Counted from the first letter of the stretch, positions 25,618 through 34,831 are shown. The stretch: DNA of 64,000 bases from Bdellovibrio bacteriovorus (GCF_001592745.1 NZ_LUKD01000001.1:317384-381383); one strand, 5' to 3'. The notes: a model not told the origin generated them from the letters alone. Numbers and translations are program-made.

Positions 25618-26631
25618 GTGAAAGCGATGATCCTAAAAAGCCATGCGATGATCGAATACAATCCCCTTCAATTGACGGATGTCGAAATACCGGAGCCTGG
25701 TCCCGACGAGGTTTTGATTAAAGTACTCTGCTGTGCCGTTTGCCGCACGGACATTCACGTTATTGAAGGAGACCTCAATCCATCAACAATGCCAGTGATC
25801 CCTGGACATCAAGCTACGGGAGTTGTGACAAAAGTTGGAAGGCACTGCAACTTCATCAGTGTAGGCGACTGGGTTGGCGTTGCTTGGTTAGGTAGAACAT
25901 GTGGCACTTGTATTTACTGCCAAACAGATAAAGAGAATCTTTGTCTACAGCCTCAATTCACTGGATATAATCTTCAAGGAGGTTATTCCGAATACATGGT
26001 AGCTGCAGAAAAATTCGTTTACCCTCTTCCTAAAGACGCGAACCAATTTCAAATTTCTCCCCTTTTATGCGCAGGTATCGTTGGGTATCGCGCCTTAAAA
26101 AGAAGTAACTTCGAGCTTGGTCAACATCTTTTGTTGATTGGTTTCGGTTCTTCAGCTCACCTGATGTTGCAATTAGTTGTTGCCCAAGGTGGAAAAGTAT
26201 CTGTTGTAACTCGAGCTAAAAATCACCAAAAGCTCGCCTTGGAGTTAGGAGCCGTCTGGGCCGGTGATTCAACTGCTGATCTTTCAGAAACAGTGGACTG
26301 TGCCATTCTTTTTGCCCCCGCTGGTGACCTCGTTCCACAAACTCTTTCCGCATTGAAGAGAGGTGGAACGCTCGCCGTGGCTGGTATACATCTTTCGCCC
26401 ATTCCACAGCTTGAATACGAAACACATCTTTTTTATGAAAGGGATTTACGGTCCGTAACGGCTAATACAAGACACGATGGCGTCGAGTTCTTACAGAAAG
26501 CTTTTCAATATAACATCTTGCCTAAAGTTCAAATCTACCGTCTTCAAGACGCTAACAAAGCTCTTCTCGACTTGAAAATGGACCGCATAAACGGAACAGC
26601 GGTCTTGTCGATGCCCGATTCCGATTATTGA
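25618..26631 (+). CDS. Zinc-dependent alcohol dehydrogenase
   Basis: A 337-residue medium-chain dehydrogenase. I chose the GTG at 25618 because GGAGGTCTTTA precedes it and homologues begin with MKAMIL; the frame is open further upstream but lacks a site. Catalytic zinc ligands are in CAVCRTDIHVIEG and GHQATG, and the structural zinc has four cysteines in CGTCIYCQTDKENLC. The Rossmann motif is GFGSSAH, slightly off GXGXXG. Similar AdhP-like enzymes occur with Hsp20 and universal stress proteins in anaerobic stress clusters. It may reduce aldehydes when respiration is limited; substrate not determined. Confidence 0.9.
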   Translation: MKAMILKSHAMIEYNPLQLTDVEIPEPGPDEVLIKVLCCAVCRTDIHVIEGDLNPSTMPVIPGHQATGVVTKVGRHCNFISVGDWVGVAWLGRTCGTCIYCQTDKENLCLQPQFTGYNLQGGYSEYMVAAEKFVYPLPKDANQFQISPLLCAGIVGYRALKRSNFELGQHLLLIGFGSSAHLMLQLVVAQGGKVSVVTRAKNHQKLALELGAVWAGDSTADLSETVDCAILFAPAGDLVPQTLSALKRGGTLAVAGIHLSPIPQLEYETHLFYERDLRSVTANTRHDGVEFLQKAFQYNILPKVQIYRLQDANKALLDLKMDRINGTAVLSMPDSDY

Positions 26632-26636
26632 ATGAA

Positions 26637-27407
26637 CTACTGTGCCATCCATCCACCATCAGCGACCAGTGCATGGCCGGTGACAAATGAGGCTTGATCT
26701 GAACAAAGCCAAACCACCGCCGCAGCAATTTCTTCAGGAGAGCCGACACGCCCCATGGGCGTAGACCTTTTTAACTCTTCGAGAGCCACTGGGTCTCCTT
26801 TGGTAAATCGGTCGACCATAGGTGTTTGTATGACTCCAGGACAGACCGCATTCACTCTGATATTTTGAGACGCATACTCTAAGGCCGCATTTTTCGTCAG
26901 TCCGATGACTCCGTGCTTGCTGGCTACATAAGCAGGAATCGCCTTGAATCCAACCAAGCCAGCAATAGAGGAACAATTCACAATCGCACCTCCTCCACCT
27001 TTGATCATGCTGGGGATTTCATACTTCATACAAAGCCAAATACTGCGCAGATTAACATCAATGACTTTGTTCCAGTTTTCCTCAGTAGCGTCTGTAACGA
27101 AAGCCTGTTCCCCTTCGATACCCGCATTGTTAAAGGCATGAGAAATCGGTCCCATACGCTTTTCGACGTGTTCGGCAAGAGTTTTAACGGCTACAGGGTT
27201 TGAAACATCGCACGGAAAAAAGACGGCTTCTCCCCCATTTTGCACAATCAAGCGAACAGTTTCTATGCCACCTTCCTCGCTCTTATCCGACACCGCAACC
27301 CAAGCACCTTCCTGAGCAAAGGCTATGGCGGAGGCTCTTCCAATTCCCGAGCCAGCTCCCGTGACAAGAACTACTTTCCCAGAATAGTCGTATGTAAGGC
27401 CTGCCAT
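26637..27407 (-). CDS. Short-chain dehydrogenase/reductase
   Basis: A 256-residue classical SDR. The cofactor motif TGAGSGIGRA is at residues 16-25, NNAG is in the middle, and the catalytic set is Ser (CSSIAG), Tyr and Lys (AYVASKHG). An acidic residue after the second strand (SDKSE) favours NAD+. The ATG is preceded by GGAGGAGTT. It ends 5 bp from the convergent alcohol dehydrogenase. A degenerate -24/-12 element lies directly upstream, so sigma-54 control is possible but weakly supported. Confidence 0.9.
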   Translation of the reverse strand: MAGLTYDYSGKVVLVTGAGSGIGRASAIAFAQEGAWVAVSDKSEEGGIETVRLIVQNGGEAVFFPCDVSNPVAVKTLAEHVEKRMGPISHAFNNAGIEGEQAFVTDATEENWNKVIDVNLRSIWLCMKYEIPSMIKGGGGAIVNCSSIAGLVGFKAIPAYVASKHGVIGLTKNAALEYASQNIRVNAVCPGVIQTPMVDRFTKGDPVALEELKRSTPMGRVGSPEEIAAAVVWLCSDQASFVTGHALVADGGWMAQ

Positions 27408-27430
27408 AACTCCTCCATCTCAATAGGTTT

Positions 27431-27447
27431 CGCACAAATTAAGCCGA
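27431..27447 (-). promoter_or_regulatory. Possible sigma-54 promoter of the SDR gene
   Basis: Read on the minus strand, CGGCTTAATTTGTGC keeps the GG and GC dinucleotides 12 bp apart but has mismatches in both flanking bases (CGGC for TGGC, GTGC for TTGC). No GACAAGTTGTC site is nearby. Weak. Confidence 0.3.
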
Positions 27448-27470
27448 TCGAATAGGTGTTTGCAAACCAA

Positions 27471-29903
27471 TCACATTTTTTTTTTGAAAGAGAAGCGTTT
27501 CCAAAATTCAAAACAAAATACTCCAACAATAGATGCAAACAATGAAAGCAAAAGATCCTGTGCATGTAAGAAAGAGAAGTGAAATAGTCCGCGAAAAAAA
27601 GGGACATAAAGCACAAGTAACAGAACGACCAAAGATGAAATTACAACAGGCCAAAGGAACCTGTTACGCGAAAAGCCTTTCCAGTCCATTTCACGCATCC
27701 AGCTTCTATTCATAAATACGAGTGCCAGATTTGAAAAGAACAAGACTGTAAAACCCAACGCACGCGAATCTAGCTCTCCGCGCCCCCGCTTCAGAGAATA
27801 TAGAAAAACAAAAAAGATTATGGAGAAGATAATCAGACCTTGCACAACGGCCGGAGCCATGGCTTTTCCGGAAAAAATGGGCTGATCTTCTCTTCGCGGA
27901 TTTCTTCGCATGATATTCGTCGAGCCGGGCTCAGCTTCAAAAACAAGAGAACACGTCGGTTCAATTAAAAGATGTAAGAACGCGACGTGCACCGGCATAA
28001 GAATGATTGGAAGATTCAGTAAAACAGGAAGAACCGAAATACCTGCTATAGGAATATGAACGGCAGTAAGATAGCCAATGGCTGCCTGAAGGTTATCATA
28101 AATTCTCCGTCCTATACGAATCCCCTTTACAATGGTCGTAAAATCGTCGTCTAACAACACAATCGAAGCCGCTTCACGGGCCACATCAGTCCCCTTTTGT
28201 CCCATGGCAATTCCCACCTGTGCTGCAGCCAGCGCGGGCGCATCGTTCACTCCGTCGCCTGTCATAGCGACCACCTCTCCCCGTTCTTGAAGGGCTTTAA
28301 CGATTCTGAGTTTCTGTTCTGGGAGCATACGGGAAAAACAATTTGATTCATTGAGTTGTTCTTTCAACTCAGTGTCCGTCATTTTTTCCAGATCAGAACC
28401 ACTAAGAATTTTCTGCGACTGACGCAGGCCGATTTCTTCTGCCACCGTAGCTGCTGTTTTGGCATGATCTCCCGTCATCATGATCACACGTATTCCCGCC
28501 TCATGGCACTCTTTGACGGCATCCGCAACGCCGGGCCTTACAGGGTCAGAAAAACCCAAGAGCCCTAGAAACTCAAGGGGTAGATCAATCTGATTAGCTG
28601 GCAACTCATTTTCATTGCATGCACCTTGCGCGATCGCGAGCACACGCAGACCTTGTGCCGCAAGTTCATCGACCTTCGCATTAACTTCAATCTCAAGAGC
28701 CGAGGGAAGTCGACACATTTTTAAAACGGCTTCGGGGGCTCCCTTTGTTGCAATCATCAACATCTTTGAATCAACAGAACGCCAAAGGTTACTCATAGCA
28801 AAGAGTTCGGGAGACCATTGGTACTGCAAAACAAGTTGAAGGGGTTTTTCTTGACCTTGATATGCTTCCTCGATAGCCCTTTCCATAGGGTCGAAAGTTT
28901 TTAAATTACTTGCTAAGGATGCCGTTCGCAGAAGATCTAGTTCTGAGACTTGAGCGTAAAACGAAGTGACTTTTCTTTGAACTGTCATTTTATTCATTGT
29001 CAACGTTCCGGTTTTATCCACGCACAAAACACTCACCGCCCCAATGCTATCGACGGCGCTTATCTTACGAGTTAGAACGTGTTTTTGCGATAATCGTCTT
29101 GTTCCTAATGAAAGAAAAATCGTCAATACTGCGGGGATCTCGTTAGGTAAAATAGCCATCGCGAGTGTCAATCCAACAAGAACACCGCTGGCAAGGTCTT
29201 CATGAAAAAGAACGTAAACTACTCCAGTCAAAATACTCAGAAGAACTGAAAACACTGTCAGAATTTTGACAACGCGCTGGGTTTCTTTTTTTAAGGGAGT
29301 CTCTGCGCGCCGTGCTGACTTCAGAACTTTTCCGATCTGACCCAATTTTGTTTCTGTACCGATTGATGTGACCTCTGCCAGGGCTTGTCCTTGCACAACG
29401 ATGGTGCCCGCCCAGGCTGGATCATTGACATCTTTTCTTACCGAAAAGGATTCTCCCGTAAGAAGGGATTCGTCTACCTGAATTTGAAACGGCTCTCGTA
29501 ATACGACATCCGCAGGAACGATATCCCCCGCCCGTAGTTGTACAAGGTCGCCAACGACAAGCTCCCGAGCAGGAACTCTTTCCACGGAACCAGCTCTGAT
29601 GACTATGGCTCGAGGACTTGAAAGATCTCGCAGGGACTCTAGGGCATGCTCCGTCTTTCCTTCTTGATAAAGAGTGATAAATACAATTAGGCCCCAAAAA
29701 CCGAGCAAGACAAAGGCGTCTTGCCTTTCACCGATAAATGCATAAAGTATCCCGCAGGCAGCCAGCAGAATTGTCATAGGTTCTTTTAAAATTTCAATTA
29801 CAAGTCTCAAAAAACCATGACTTTGATACGAAGGTATTTCGTTCGGTCCAAACTTTAGATGCCTCCGTCGAGCTTCTTCCGAAGTGAGACCTCGCAATTC
29901 CAA
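27471..29903 (-). CDS. Cation-translocating P-type ATPase with atypical M4 motif
   Basis: An 810-residue P-type pump with LTGESFSV, DKTGTLT, MTGDHAKTA and MTGDGVNDAPAL all intact. Its fourth transmembrane helix reads LPNEIPAVLTIFLSLG instead of PEGLP, and M6 has IEPTCSLVFEAEP instead of NLVTDGLP. The ion ligands of SERCA are therefore not conserved and its ion cannot be assigned; this group of bacterial P2-like pumps is often found in hypoxia or stress clusters. It sits 63 bp upstream of the SDR and 21 bp downstream of a histidine kinase on the same strand. Confidence 0.9.
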   Translation of the reverse strand: MELRGLTSEEARRRHLKFGPNEIPSYQSHGFLRLVIEILKEPMTILLAACGILYAFIGERQDAFVLLGFWGLIVFITLYQEGKTEHALESLRDLSSPRAIVIRAGSVERVPARELVVGDLVQLRAGDIVPADVVLREPFQIQVDESLLTGESFSVRKDVNDPAWAGTIVVQGQALAEVTSIGTETKLGQIGKVLKSARRAETPLKKETQRVVKILTVFSVLLSILTGVVYVLFHEDLASGVLVGLTLAMAILPNEIPAVLTIFLSLGTRRLSQKHVLTRKISAVDSIGAVSVLCVDKTGTLTMNKMTVQRKVTSFYAQVSELDLLRTASLASNLKTFDPMERAIEEAYQGQEKPLQLVLQYQWSPELFAMSNLWRSVDSKMLMIATKGAPEAVLKMCRLPSALEIEVNAKVDELAAQGLRVLAIAQGACNENELPANQIDLPLEFLGLLGFSDPVRPGVADAVKECHEAGIRVIMMTGDHAKTAATVAEEIGLRQSQKILSGSDLEKMTDTELKEQLNESNCFSRMLPEQKLRIVKALQERGEVVAMTGDGVNDAPALAAAQVGIAMGQKGTDVAREAASIVLLDDDFTTIVKGIRIGRRIYDNLQAAIGYLTAVHIPIAGISVLPVLLNLPIILMPVHVAFLHLLIEPTCSLVFEAEPGSTNIMRRNPRREDQPIFSGKAMAPAVVQGLIIFSIIFFVFLYSLKRGRGELDSRALGFTVLFFSNLALVFMNRSWMREMDWKGFSRNRFLWPVVISSLVVLLLVLYVPFFRGLFHFSFLHAQDLLLSLFASIVGVFCFEFWKRFSFKKKM

Positions 29904-29924
29904 GCTTCCTCCTGAAGGTCATTT

Positions 29925-31196
29925 TTAAGGCAACTTAAGAGGTATCCAGAAAGTAAATGTGGATCCTTCACCGAATTGTGACTCTGCTTTAATATCACCA
30001 CCATGTTCAACCAGTATGGACTTTGCTATAGAAAGGCCAAGACCGGAACTCCTTTCCCCTTCGCTCGGTAAAGTACTGGTGGTTCCAAAATCCCTGAACA
30101 ACTTAGAAAGATCTTCTTTACGAATTCCTTGTCCTTGATCCGCGACAGAGAAAAACAGTCGATCGGAATCAGTCCATACTGAAAATCCAACGTGAGTTCG
30201 CCGTAATGAAAACTTAACCGCATTCGTAAATAGATTATCGAGAACTCTGCGGATACGATGAGGATCCATAAGGACAACTTCCGGAAGTCCCTCTGCAAGA
30301 GATACTTGTAGCTTTATATCCTTGCTCATTGCCAATATTTTTCCGGCAGAAGCGGCCTCCATACAAAACTCATGGAGATGAACACTTTTGTAGTTCAATG
30401 ATGACGCTACTTCCTTAAAGTTCTTAATATTAGATATTTCATCCAATAAAACCGTCATAGAAATGGCATTCTTTTTTAAAATAGTACAGATTTCTTTGAT
30501 CCTGGAGGGCAATGAATCATACCAGTCCTCACTGACGGCAAAATCAAGATATCCTTGAATCACACTTAACGGCGAACGCAAATCGTGAAGCACCTTTGAA
30601 AATTGTTTTTCCCGTGATTCGATCTCGGTAAAATAGTTTTTTAGACGAGCTTGCTCCACTACGATCGACAACTCATCTGCAATCGAGCTAAAGACTTCAA
30701 TATGTGTTTCATCATACGTATTCTTCCGACAACTGGAAAAAAAGACCACGCCAACAGCCTTGTTTTGAGCTCGAAGAGGACAGGTCAAGCTTGAGCGAAT
30801 TCCATCCTTTAATATCCGCTGAGTCGAATTTGATTCAGGATGTTCTTTTTGATATTTCTCCAAATCGTTTATTATTCGTGGAGAACCCGTATCAATAATT
30901 TTCTTTAAGCTGCTGCCCGCTAACTTGGCGGAGTAGTCTTTTCTTAAGGACGCTACCGCAACGCGAGATCGAACCCACACTAAGCGTATGCTCTGTCCTT
31001 CCTCTTCCACCAGGGCGATTCCAATTCTGTCATAAGGTATAAGAATCTCTAACGATTCGAAGATAGAATCCAAAAGTTGTTCGAACGTCCATCCAGAACC
31101 AATTTTGAAATTAATTTCTTGAATGATTTTACCTAATAGAGCGTTTACAGCATTTTTGCCATCACCAAGATTCTTTTCCATGTCAGCAGCATACAA
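29925..31196 (-). CDS. GAF-domain sensor histidine kinase
   Basis: A 423-residue soluble kinase without transmembrane helices. An N-terminal GAF domain (about residues 30-185) is followed by HisKA (KVLHDLRSPLSVIQGYL; the phospho-acceptor is His in LHDLR) and HATPase_c with N-box DNLFTNAVKFS, G1 DQGQGI and G2 GLGLSIAKSI. A cytoplasmic GAF sensor suggests detection of a small ligand, gas or redox state; whether it binds heme cannot be seen. No partner response regulator is adjacent; the nearest activator (22081) has no receiver. It probably heads the transcript containing the P-type ATPase. Confidence 0.88.
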   Translation of the reverse strand: MYAADMEKNLGDGKNAVNALLGKIIQEINFKIGSGWTFEQLLDSIFESLEILIPYDRIGIALVEEEGQSIRLVWVRSRVAVASLRKDYSAKLAGSSLKKIIDTGSPRIINDLEKYQKEHPESNSTQRILKDGIRSSLTCPLRAQNKAVGVVFFSSCRKNTYDETHIEVFSSIADELSIVVEQARLKNYFTEIESREKQFSKVLHDLRSPLSVIQGYLDFAVSEDWYDSLPSRIKEICTILKKNAISMTVLLDEISNIKNFKEVASSLNYKSVHLHEFCMEAASAGKILAMSKDIKLQVSLAEGLPEVVLMDPHRIRRVLDNLFTNAVKFSLRRTHVGFSVWTDSDRLFFSVADQGQGIRKEDLSKLFRDFGTTSTLPSEGERSSGLGLSIAKSILVEHGGDIKAESQFGEGSTFTFWIPLKLP

Positions 31197-31261
31197 TAAT
31201 ATGAAATTGCGAATCTATGTGACCGGTGAAATAGCAGTTTATTGGATAAGATTGTGTCAAT

Positions 31262-31281
31262 CTTGATGACAACTCATCAAG
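31262..31281. repeat. Perfect inverted repeat upstream of the small secreted protein
   Basis: CTTGATGA-CAAC-TCATCAAG, 8-bp arms and a 4-bp spacer, lies in the divergent intergenic region between the histidine kinase and a small secreted protein. It resembles an operator more than a terminator, as no T-run follows. An FNR site would need TTGAT-N4-ATCAA; here the spacing is 8. Confidence 0.45.
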
Positions 31282-31359
31282 GTATACTGAACTTACTGCG
31301 TCTTTTGACTTCGGCGGAAAAATTGCAGATAAAAACGCAATTATAATAGCGAGGACTTT

Positions 31360-31677
31360 ATGAAGCAGATTTTAGCTTTGGTAATCACTTTAATACTATT
31401 TGGCGGGCACTCCGGAGCCTCTGCTGCGGAACCAAAATGCGAAGAGCGCGCAAAAAGTGTCATACTGTCAAAAGGGCTTCATCGCGGCGAAAAGGCAGTT
31501 TTAGATCGAATTCATCTGTTCGCCAGCAATCAAAATTACGAAGGCTACCACGTCTTTGTGACTGTGAATCTGAGAAGCGGGACCTCTTTCAAACAGGTCT
31601 GCGAAATCATCATGCAATCTTCAAACTGCTCCTATGATGATACCTTTGGGTGCGCAGCTAGCGTGGATGATTTATAG
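31360..31677 (+). CDS. Small secreted protein, unknown function
   Basis: A 105-residue protein with a clear signal peptide (cleavage after SGASA-A). The mature part starts with EPKCEERAK, carries four further cysteines toward the C-terminus (CEIIM, NCSYDD, FGCAA), and looks like a small disulfide-linked domain. GAGGACTTT precedes the ATG. The protein at 45858-46169 has a comparable plan (signal peptide, CENHAK start, about 80 mature residues) but similarity is too low to call them paralogues with certainty. No known family recognised. Confidence 0.65.
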   Translation: MKQILALVITLILFGGHSGASAAEPKCEERAKSVILSKGLHRGEKAVLDRIHLFASNQNYEGYHVFVTVNLRSGTSFKQVCEIIMQSSNCSYDDTFGCAASVDDL

Positions 31678-31791
31678 GTCTACAAAAAATCTACTTCCTA
31701 ATCACGAATCCGTTGCGAAGGTTACTAAAACGACAAGCCTCAAGGGACAAGTGACCGCCGCCGCTGATTCTAAATACGCTGTATTCCAAGA

Positions 31792-32679
31792 CTATGACGA
31801 ACAATAGCGTCTGAGTGCGGCCCCCAGTTTTTTGGCGGCTTCGTCTTCTAAATCCGTTTTTCTTTTCACTAGGTACACATATTCTTTTCTGCGCGGAAAA
31901 CGACGTGGCAGAGATTTTTCTTCTAACGCAAATTCAGGCTTCACGATCTCGTTATGCATCTTCGCAATAAATTTTGGAATGTAAGCGACCGCCAGACCGC
32001 GACGGCAGATTCCCAGAGCTGTTTCAAGCATTCCAACACGATAACGAATGTGGCGTGGAAACGCCTCTTCAGGCCAGCCGTCCAAACCACGAACCCTGTT
32101 CGGTGAACCTTCGATAGGACCAATGGGACTTACAAAAGGAACATCTTCAGCATGTTCGTTGAACTTATTCTTAAGACCGAAAATCCCCATTTCAATCGCC
32201 TGCACGCGCAGGTGATCCAGCTCGGGATGCGGAACCGGAATGTACGTGATAGCGAAGTCGGCTTCACGCCCAGCTACCGCCTGCTCCATCCGGCCGGGCG
32301 TCAGTTCATGAATCAGGAAAGATCGTCCACTAAACGTGTTACTTAAAATGCGCTCCATAAAGTGCGTCGAAAAAACTTCAAACGTCGCAATTCTTAAAGG
32401 CTTCAATTCACCGGCAAAAGAACCAAACAAATCAGCTTTATTAATGATGCCATCAAGTTTTTTGACCACTTCTTCCAAAGCAGGAGCCAAAGCGCGGGCG
32501 CGATCAGTGAGCAATATACCGCGTCCATCGGGTAACAGAAGTTTTTCATCCAGCTCCCTTTCAAAAACTTTGATGGCCTTTGATAATGCGGGGGCGGAAA
32601 TATGATGAAGTTCCGCCGCTTTAGTGATGCTGCCGGTTTTTACTACAGATAAAAAGTAACGAATGCGATTGATATCCAT
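31792..32679 (-). CDS. LysR-type transcriptional regulator, divergent to the P450 operon
   Basis: A 295-residue regulator. The N-terminal helix-turn-helix (GSITKAAELHHISAPALSKAI) is followed by a periplasmic-binding-like effector domain. Its gene is divergent from the terpene/P450 operon with 84 bp between starts, the standard arrangement for LysR proteins that control a neighbouring pathway. The shared region holds the dyad ATAAT-GAA-ATTAT (32699-32711) and other AT-rich T-N11-A patterns. I infer that it responds to a pathway intermediate; the effector is unknown. Confidence 0.92.
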   Translation of the reverse strand: MDINRIRYFLSVVKTGSITKAAELHHISAPALSKAIKVFERELDEKLLLPDGRGILLTDRARALAPALEEVVKKLDGIINKADLFGSFAGELKPLRIATFEVFSTHFMERILSNTFSGRSFLIHELTPGRMEQAVAGREADFAITYIPVPHPELDHLRVQAIEMGIFGLKNKFNEHAEDVPFVSPIGPIEGSPNRVRGLDGWPEEAFPRHIRYRVGMLETALGICRRGLAVAYIPKFIAKMHNEIVKPEFALEEKSLPRRFPRRKEYVYLVKRKTDLEDEAAKKLGAALRRYCSS

Positions 32680-32763
32680 TGGTTAACATTCCTAATCCAT
32701 AATGAAATTATATTCAACGGTTTTATGGGTTACTTCTTTGAGACCGCACTCCAAGGAGAAAGT
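32680..32763. promoter_or_regulatory. LysR/P450 divergent regulatory region
   Basis: 84 bp between the two start codons. AT-rich, with the perfect 5-3-5 dyad ATAAT-GAA-ATTAT at 32699-32711. AAGGAGAAAGT ends just before the P450 start. No strong sigma-70 promoter could be picked out by eye. Confidence 0.4.
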
Positions 32764-33978
32764 ATGCGCCTACTAAATCCAATTGTAAATCTGACCGAAT
32801 TTATGTCTGAGCCTGTCCAATTTATGCGGGATATGGATCATCAAGGTGAGCCTCAATGCTTGCTCCTGGGCCCTAAACGCTTCGTCTTTGTTTTTGATCC
32901 GGAGCGAGCCCAAGAAATTCTTATTAAGCGAGCTGACATATACGTTCAAAACCGCACCGTTTTCGATCGAATACAACCCGTAACTGGGAAAAAGGGCCTG
33001 GTGCAGCTTTCCGGAAAAGAATCGCAGGCAGGACGCCTGAAATCCCGTTCTATGTTTAACGGCGCCGGATTAGACACGGCACGAGTGATTATCGAAGACT
33101 ATTGTGATGAATTTCTGAGAAAAGCGGCGATCCAAAATAAGATCGACGTTACGGCAGAAATGACTTCATTGATTTTACAAACAGCTTTAACGATTTTCTT
33201 GGGCGTGCGATCTCCTGAACTGGCGTCTAAAATCGGAGAAAAGTTTTTACGTCTTAATTATCTCTGTGGGTTGCGCATGCGCTCTTTAGCTCCCGCACCT
33301 TTGTTCATCCCTACCCGCAAAAATCGAGAAATTCTTTGCCTGCAAAAAGAGATTCGCCTGATGCTTGAAAAGCATTTGCAAAGGGAGTCCGGCGTTCCAA
33401 AGGCATTTGAGGGTGATGAGAACCTGATCGATCACTGCATGACTTTTCTTTTTGCAGGACACGAGACCACGGCCGCCTCGTTAGCCTTCACGCTATTACT
33501 TCTGGCGCAAAATCCCAAATATCAAGACCAAATCGCTCAAGGTGACGAGGCAGCGACGATGGCCGTTTATAAGGAAAGCCTTCGTCTATTCCCGCCGGCG
33601 TACATGCTGGCACGACAAGCCACCCGAGATGATGATCTGTTAGGCTGTTCCGTACGAAAAGCCGATCAGGTTCTTATCGGCATCACTGAATTGCATCGCA
33701 GCCCGGGTCTTTTTCCTGATCCCGGTCAGTTTAGGCCCGAACGGTTCGCAGAAAAACTCAAACATCCGTTATCCTTTATTCCTTTCGGAGCCGGAGGCAA
33801 GTCCTGCGTCGGTGAGCGCTTAGCGTATTTTGAAGCAGCCATTGTCTTAAAAAAAATCTGTCAGAGGTTCAAGATTTCAGGCCCTTCCGCGCCTCTTCAG
33901 GCAGAGCCGCTGATCACACTTCATCCTTTGCCAAATCAATATATATTCCTCCACTCTCGGGGAGAAACTCATGACTAA
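32764..33978 (+). CDS. Cytochrome P450
   Basis: A 404-residue soluble bacterial P450 starting at the ATG behind AAGGAGAAAGT. The I-helix oxygen-binding motif is AGHETTAA, the K-helix ExxR is ESLR, and the heme loop FIPFGAGGKSCVGERL contains the cysteine ligand (FxxGxxxCxG). It lacks an N-terminal membrane anchor, so it needs separate ferredoxin and reductase, not encoded nearby. It is the first gene of a five-gene operon and overlaps the terpene-synthase-like gene by 8 bp. Most likely it oxidises the terpene or lipid made by that enzyme. The PERF-type motif (RPERF) is present. Confidence 0.95.
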   Translation: MRLLNPIVNLTEFMSEPVQFMRDMDHQGEPQCLLLGPKRFVFVFDPERAQEILIKRADIYVQNRTVFDRIQPVTGKKGLVQLSGKESQAGRLKSRSMFNGAGLDTARVIIEDYCDEFLRKAAIQNKIDVTAEMTSLILQTALTIFLGVRSPELASKIGEKFLRLNYLCGLRMRSLAPAPLFIPTRKNREILCLQKEIRLMLEKHLQRESGVPKAFEGDENLIDHCMTFLFAGHETTAASLAFTLLLLAQNPKYQDQIAQGDEAATMAVYKESLRLFPPAYMLARQATRDDDLLGCSVRKADQVLIGITELHRSPGLFPDPGQFRPERFAEKLKHPLSFIPFGAGGKSCVGERLAYFEAAIVLKKICQRFKISGPSAPLQAEPLITLHPLPNQYIFLHSRGETHD

Positions 33979-34831
33979 ATTTCCATTCACGAATCTCCGG
34001 GATGAGATCGAAACTTTAACAAAAACCTATCGAGAGTCTTCAACCTTGCGTCCGGAGGTTTTATTTCGGGATTTTCTACCGACGGGTTATCGTTTTACAA
34101 CTTTGACTTCTGTCGACGGTCGCTTTGTAGATCTGGCGATTTTCGCCAAAGTTCATTTGGGAATGATAGTCACTCTTTATGATGATCTTGCTGATCATCC
34201 TCGGTACTACAATCCAGAGCTACTCCAACATTTATACAAACTAAATGTCGGAATAGACCACGTGCCGGCAAGAAGTCTGGCTCTGCAAGATCAAAAAGTC
34301 TTCAACTTGGCTCGATATCTCTTTCAGCGACTTGCTCTTCTGCTTCAGCACTTTCCCCACCATAAGGAGTTATTCCCCGTTCTTCGTTTTGACCTTGAGC
34401 AATTCTACATCAGTAATAAATACTCTGAGTTGATGACAAAATTTCCCGCTGTCAGAAATCTGACTGAGTCACGTCTTCTAGGACCATACAATATGGGAAT
34501 GGTAGCCGCAGGCACCATGGACCTGATGGCGAGTTCGGGATTTGATAGCCGCGAACTTGGAACTTGTCGTGAAATATTTATTTTAGGTCAACGCGCTGGG
34601 CGTATTAGCAATCTTCTTTTCACATTGAGAAGAGAAATATCCGAAGGCGATCTAACGAACGAAATACTTATGACATCGTCGGAAAACTATCAAAATCCTT
34701 TGCACCAGGAGTTTGCCGACATCCTTACGAAGTTGCAAAATCAAGGAATACAAACTTTCTCGACAGCACAATATGCGACTGGCTTACAAGCCCTGAATCA
34801 ACTTCATCAAAATCTGGAAGGCCAAATATGA
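33971..34831 (+). CDS. Class I terpene synthase-like protein
   Basis: A 286-residue all-helical protein. DDLAD at residues 71-75 fits the metal-binding DDxxD motif. NLLFTLRRE at 214-222 fits the NSE motif (N-D-x-x-S/T-x-x-x-E) except for Leu in place of the second Asp. Arg168 lies exactly 46 residues before the NSE asparagine, the position of the pyrophosphate sensor in characterised bacterial terpene synthases. The C-terminal RY pair is not obvious (AQY instead). I infer a cyclase or related prenyl-diphosphate-using enzyme. It lies between a P450 and an FAD monooxygenase, overlapping both genes, and no prenyl transferase is adjacent. Alternative: an uncharacterised isoprenoid-synthase-fold protein without cyclase activity. 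Confidence 0.65.
   Translation: MTKFPFTNLRDEIETLTKTYRESSTLRPEVLFRDFLPTGYRFTTLTSVDGRFVDLAIFAKVHLGMIVTLYDDLADHPRYYNPELLQHLYKLNVGIDHVPARSLALQDQKVFNLARYLFQRLALLLQHFPHHKELFPVLRFDLEQFYISNKYSELMTKFPAVRNLTESRLLGPYNMGMVAAGTMDLMASSGFDSRELGTCREIFILGQRAGRISNLLFTLRREISEGDLTNEILMTSSENYQNPLHQEFADILTKLQNQGIQTFSTAQYATGLQALNQLHQNLEGQI

Noticed and set aside
31262-31281. FNR/CRP-type binding site
   Set aside because: Half sites TTGAT and ATCAA are present but 8 bp apart; the known site needs 4 bp.
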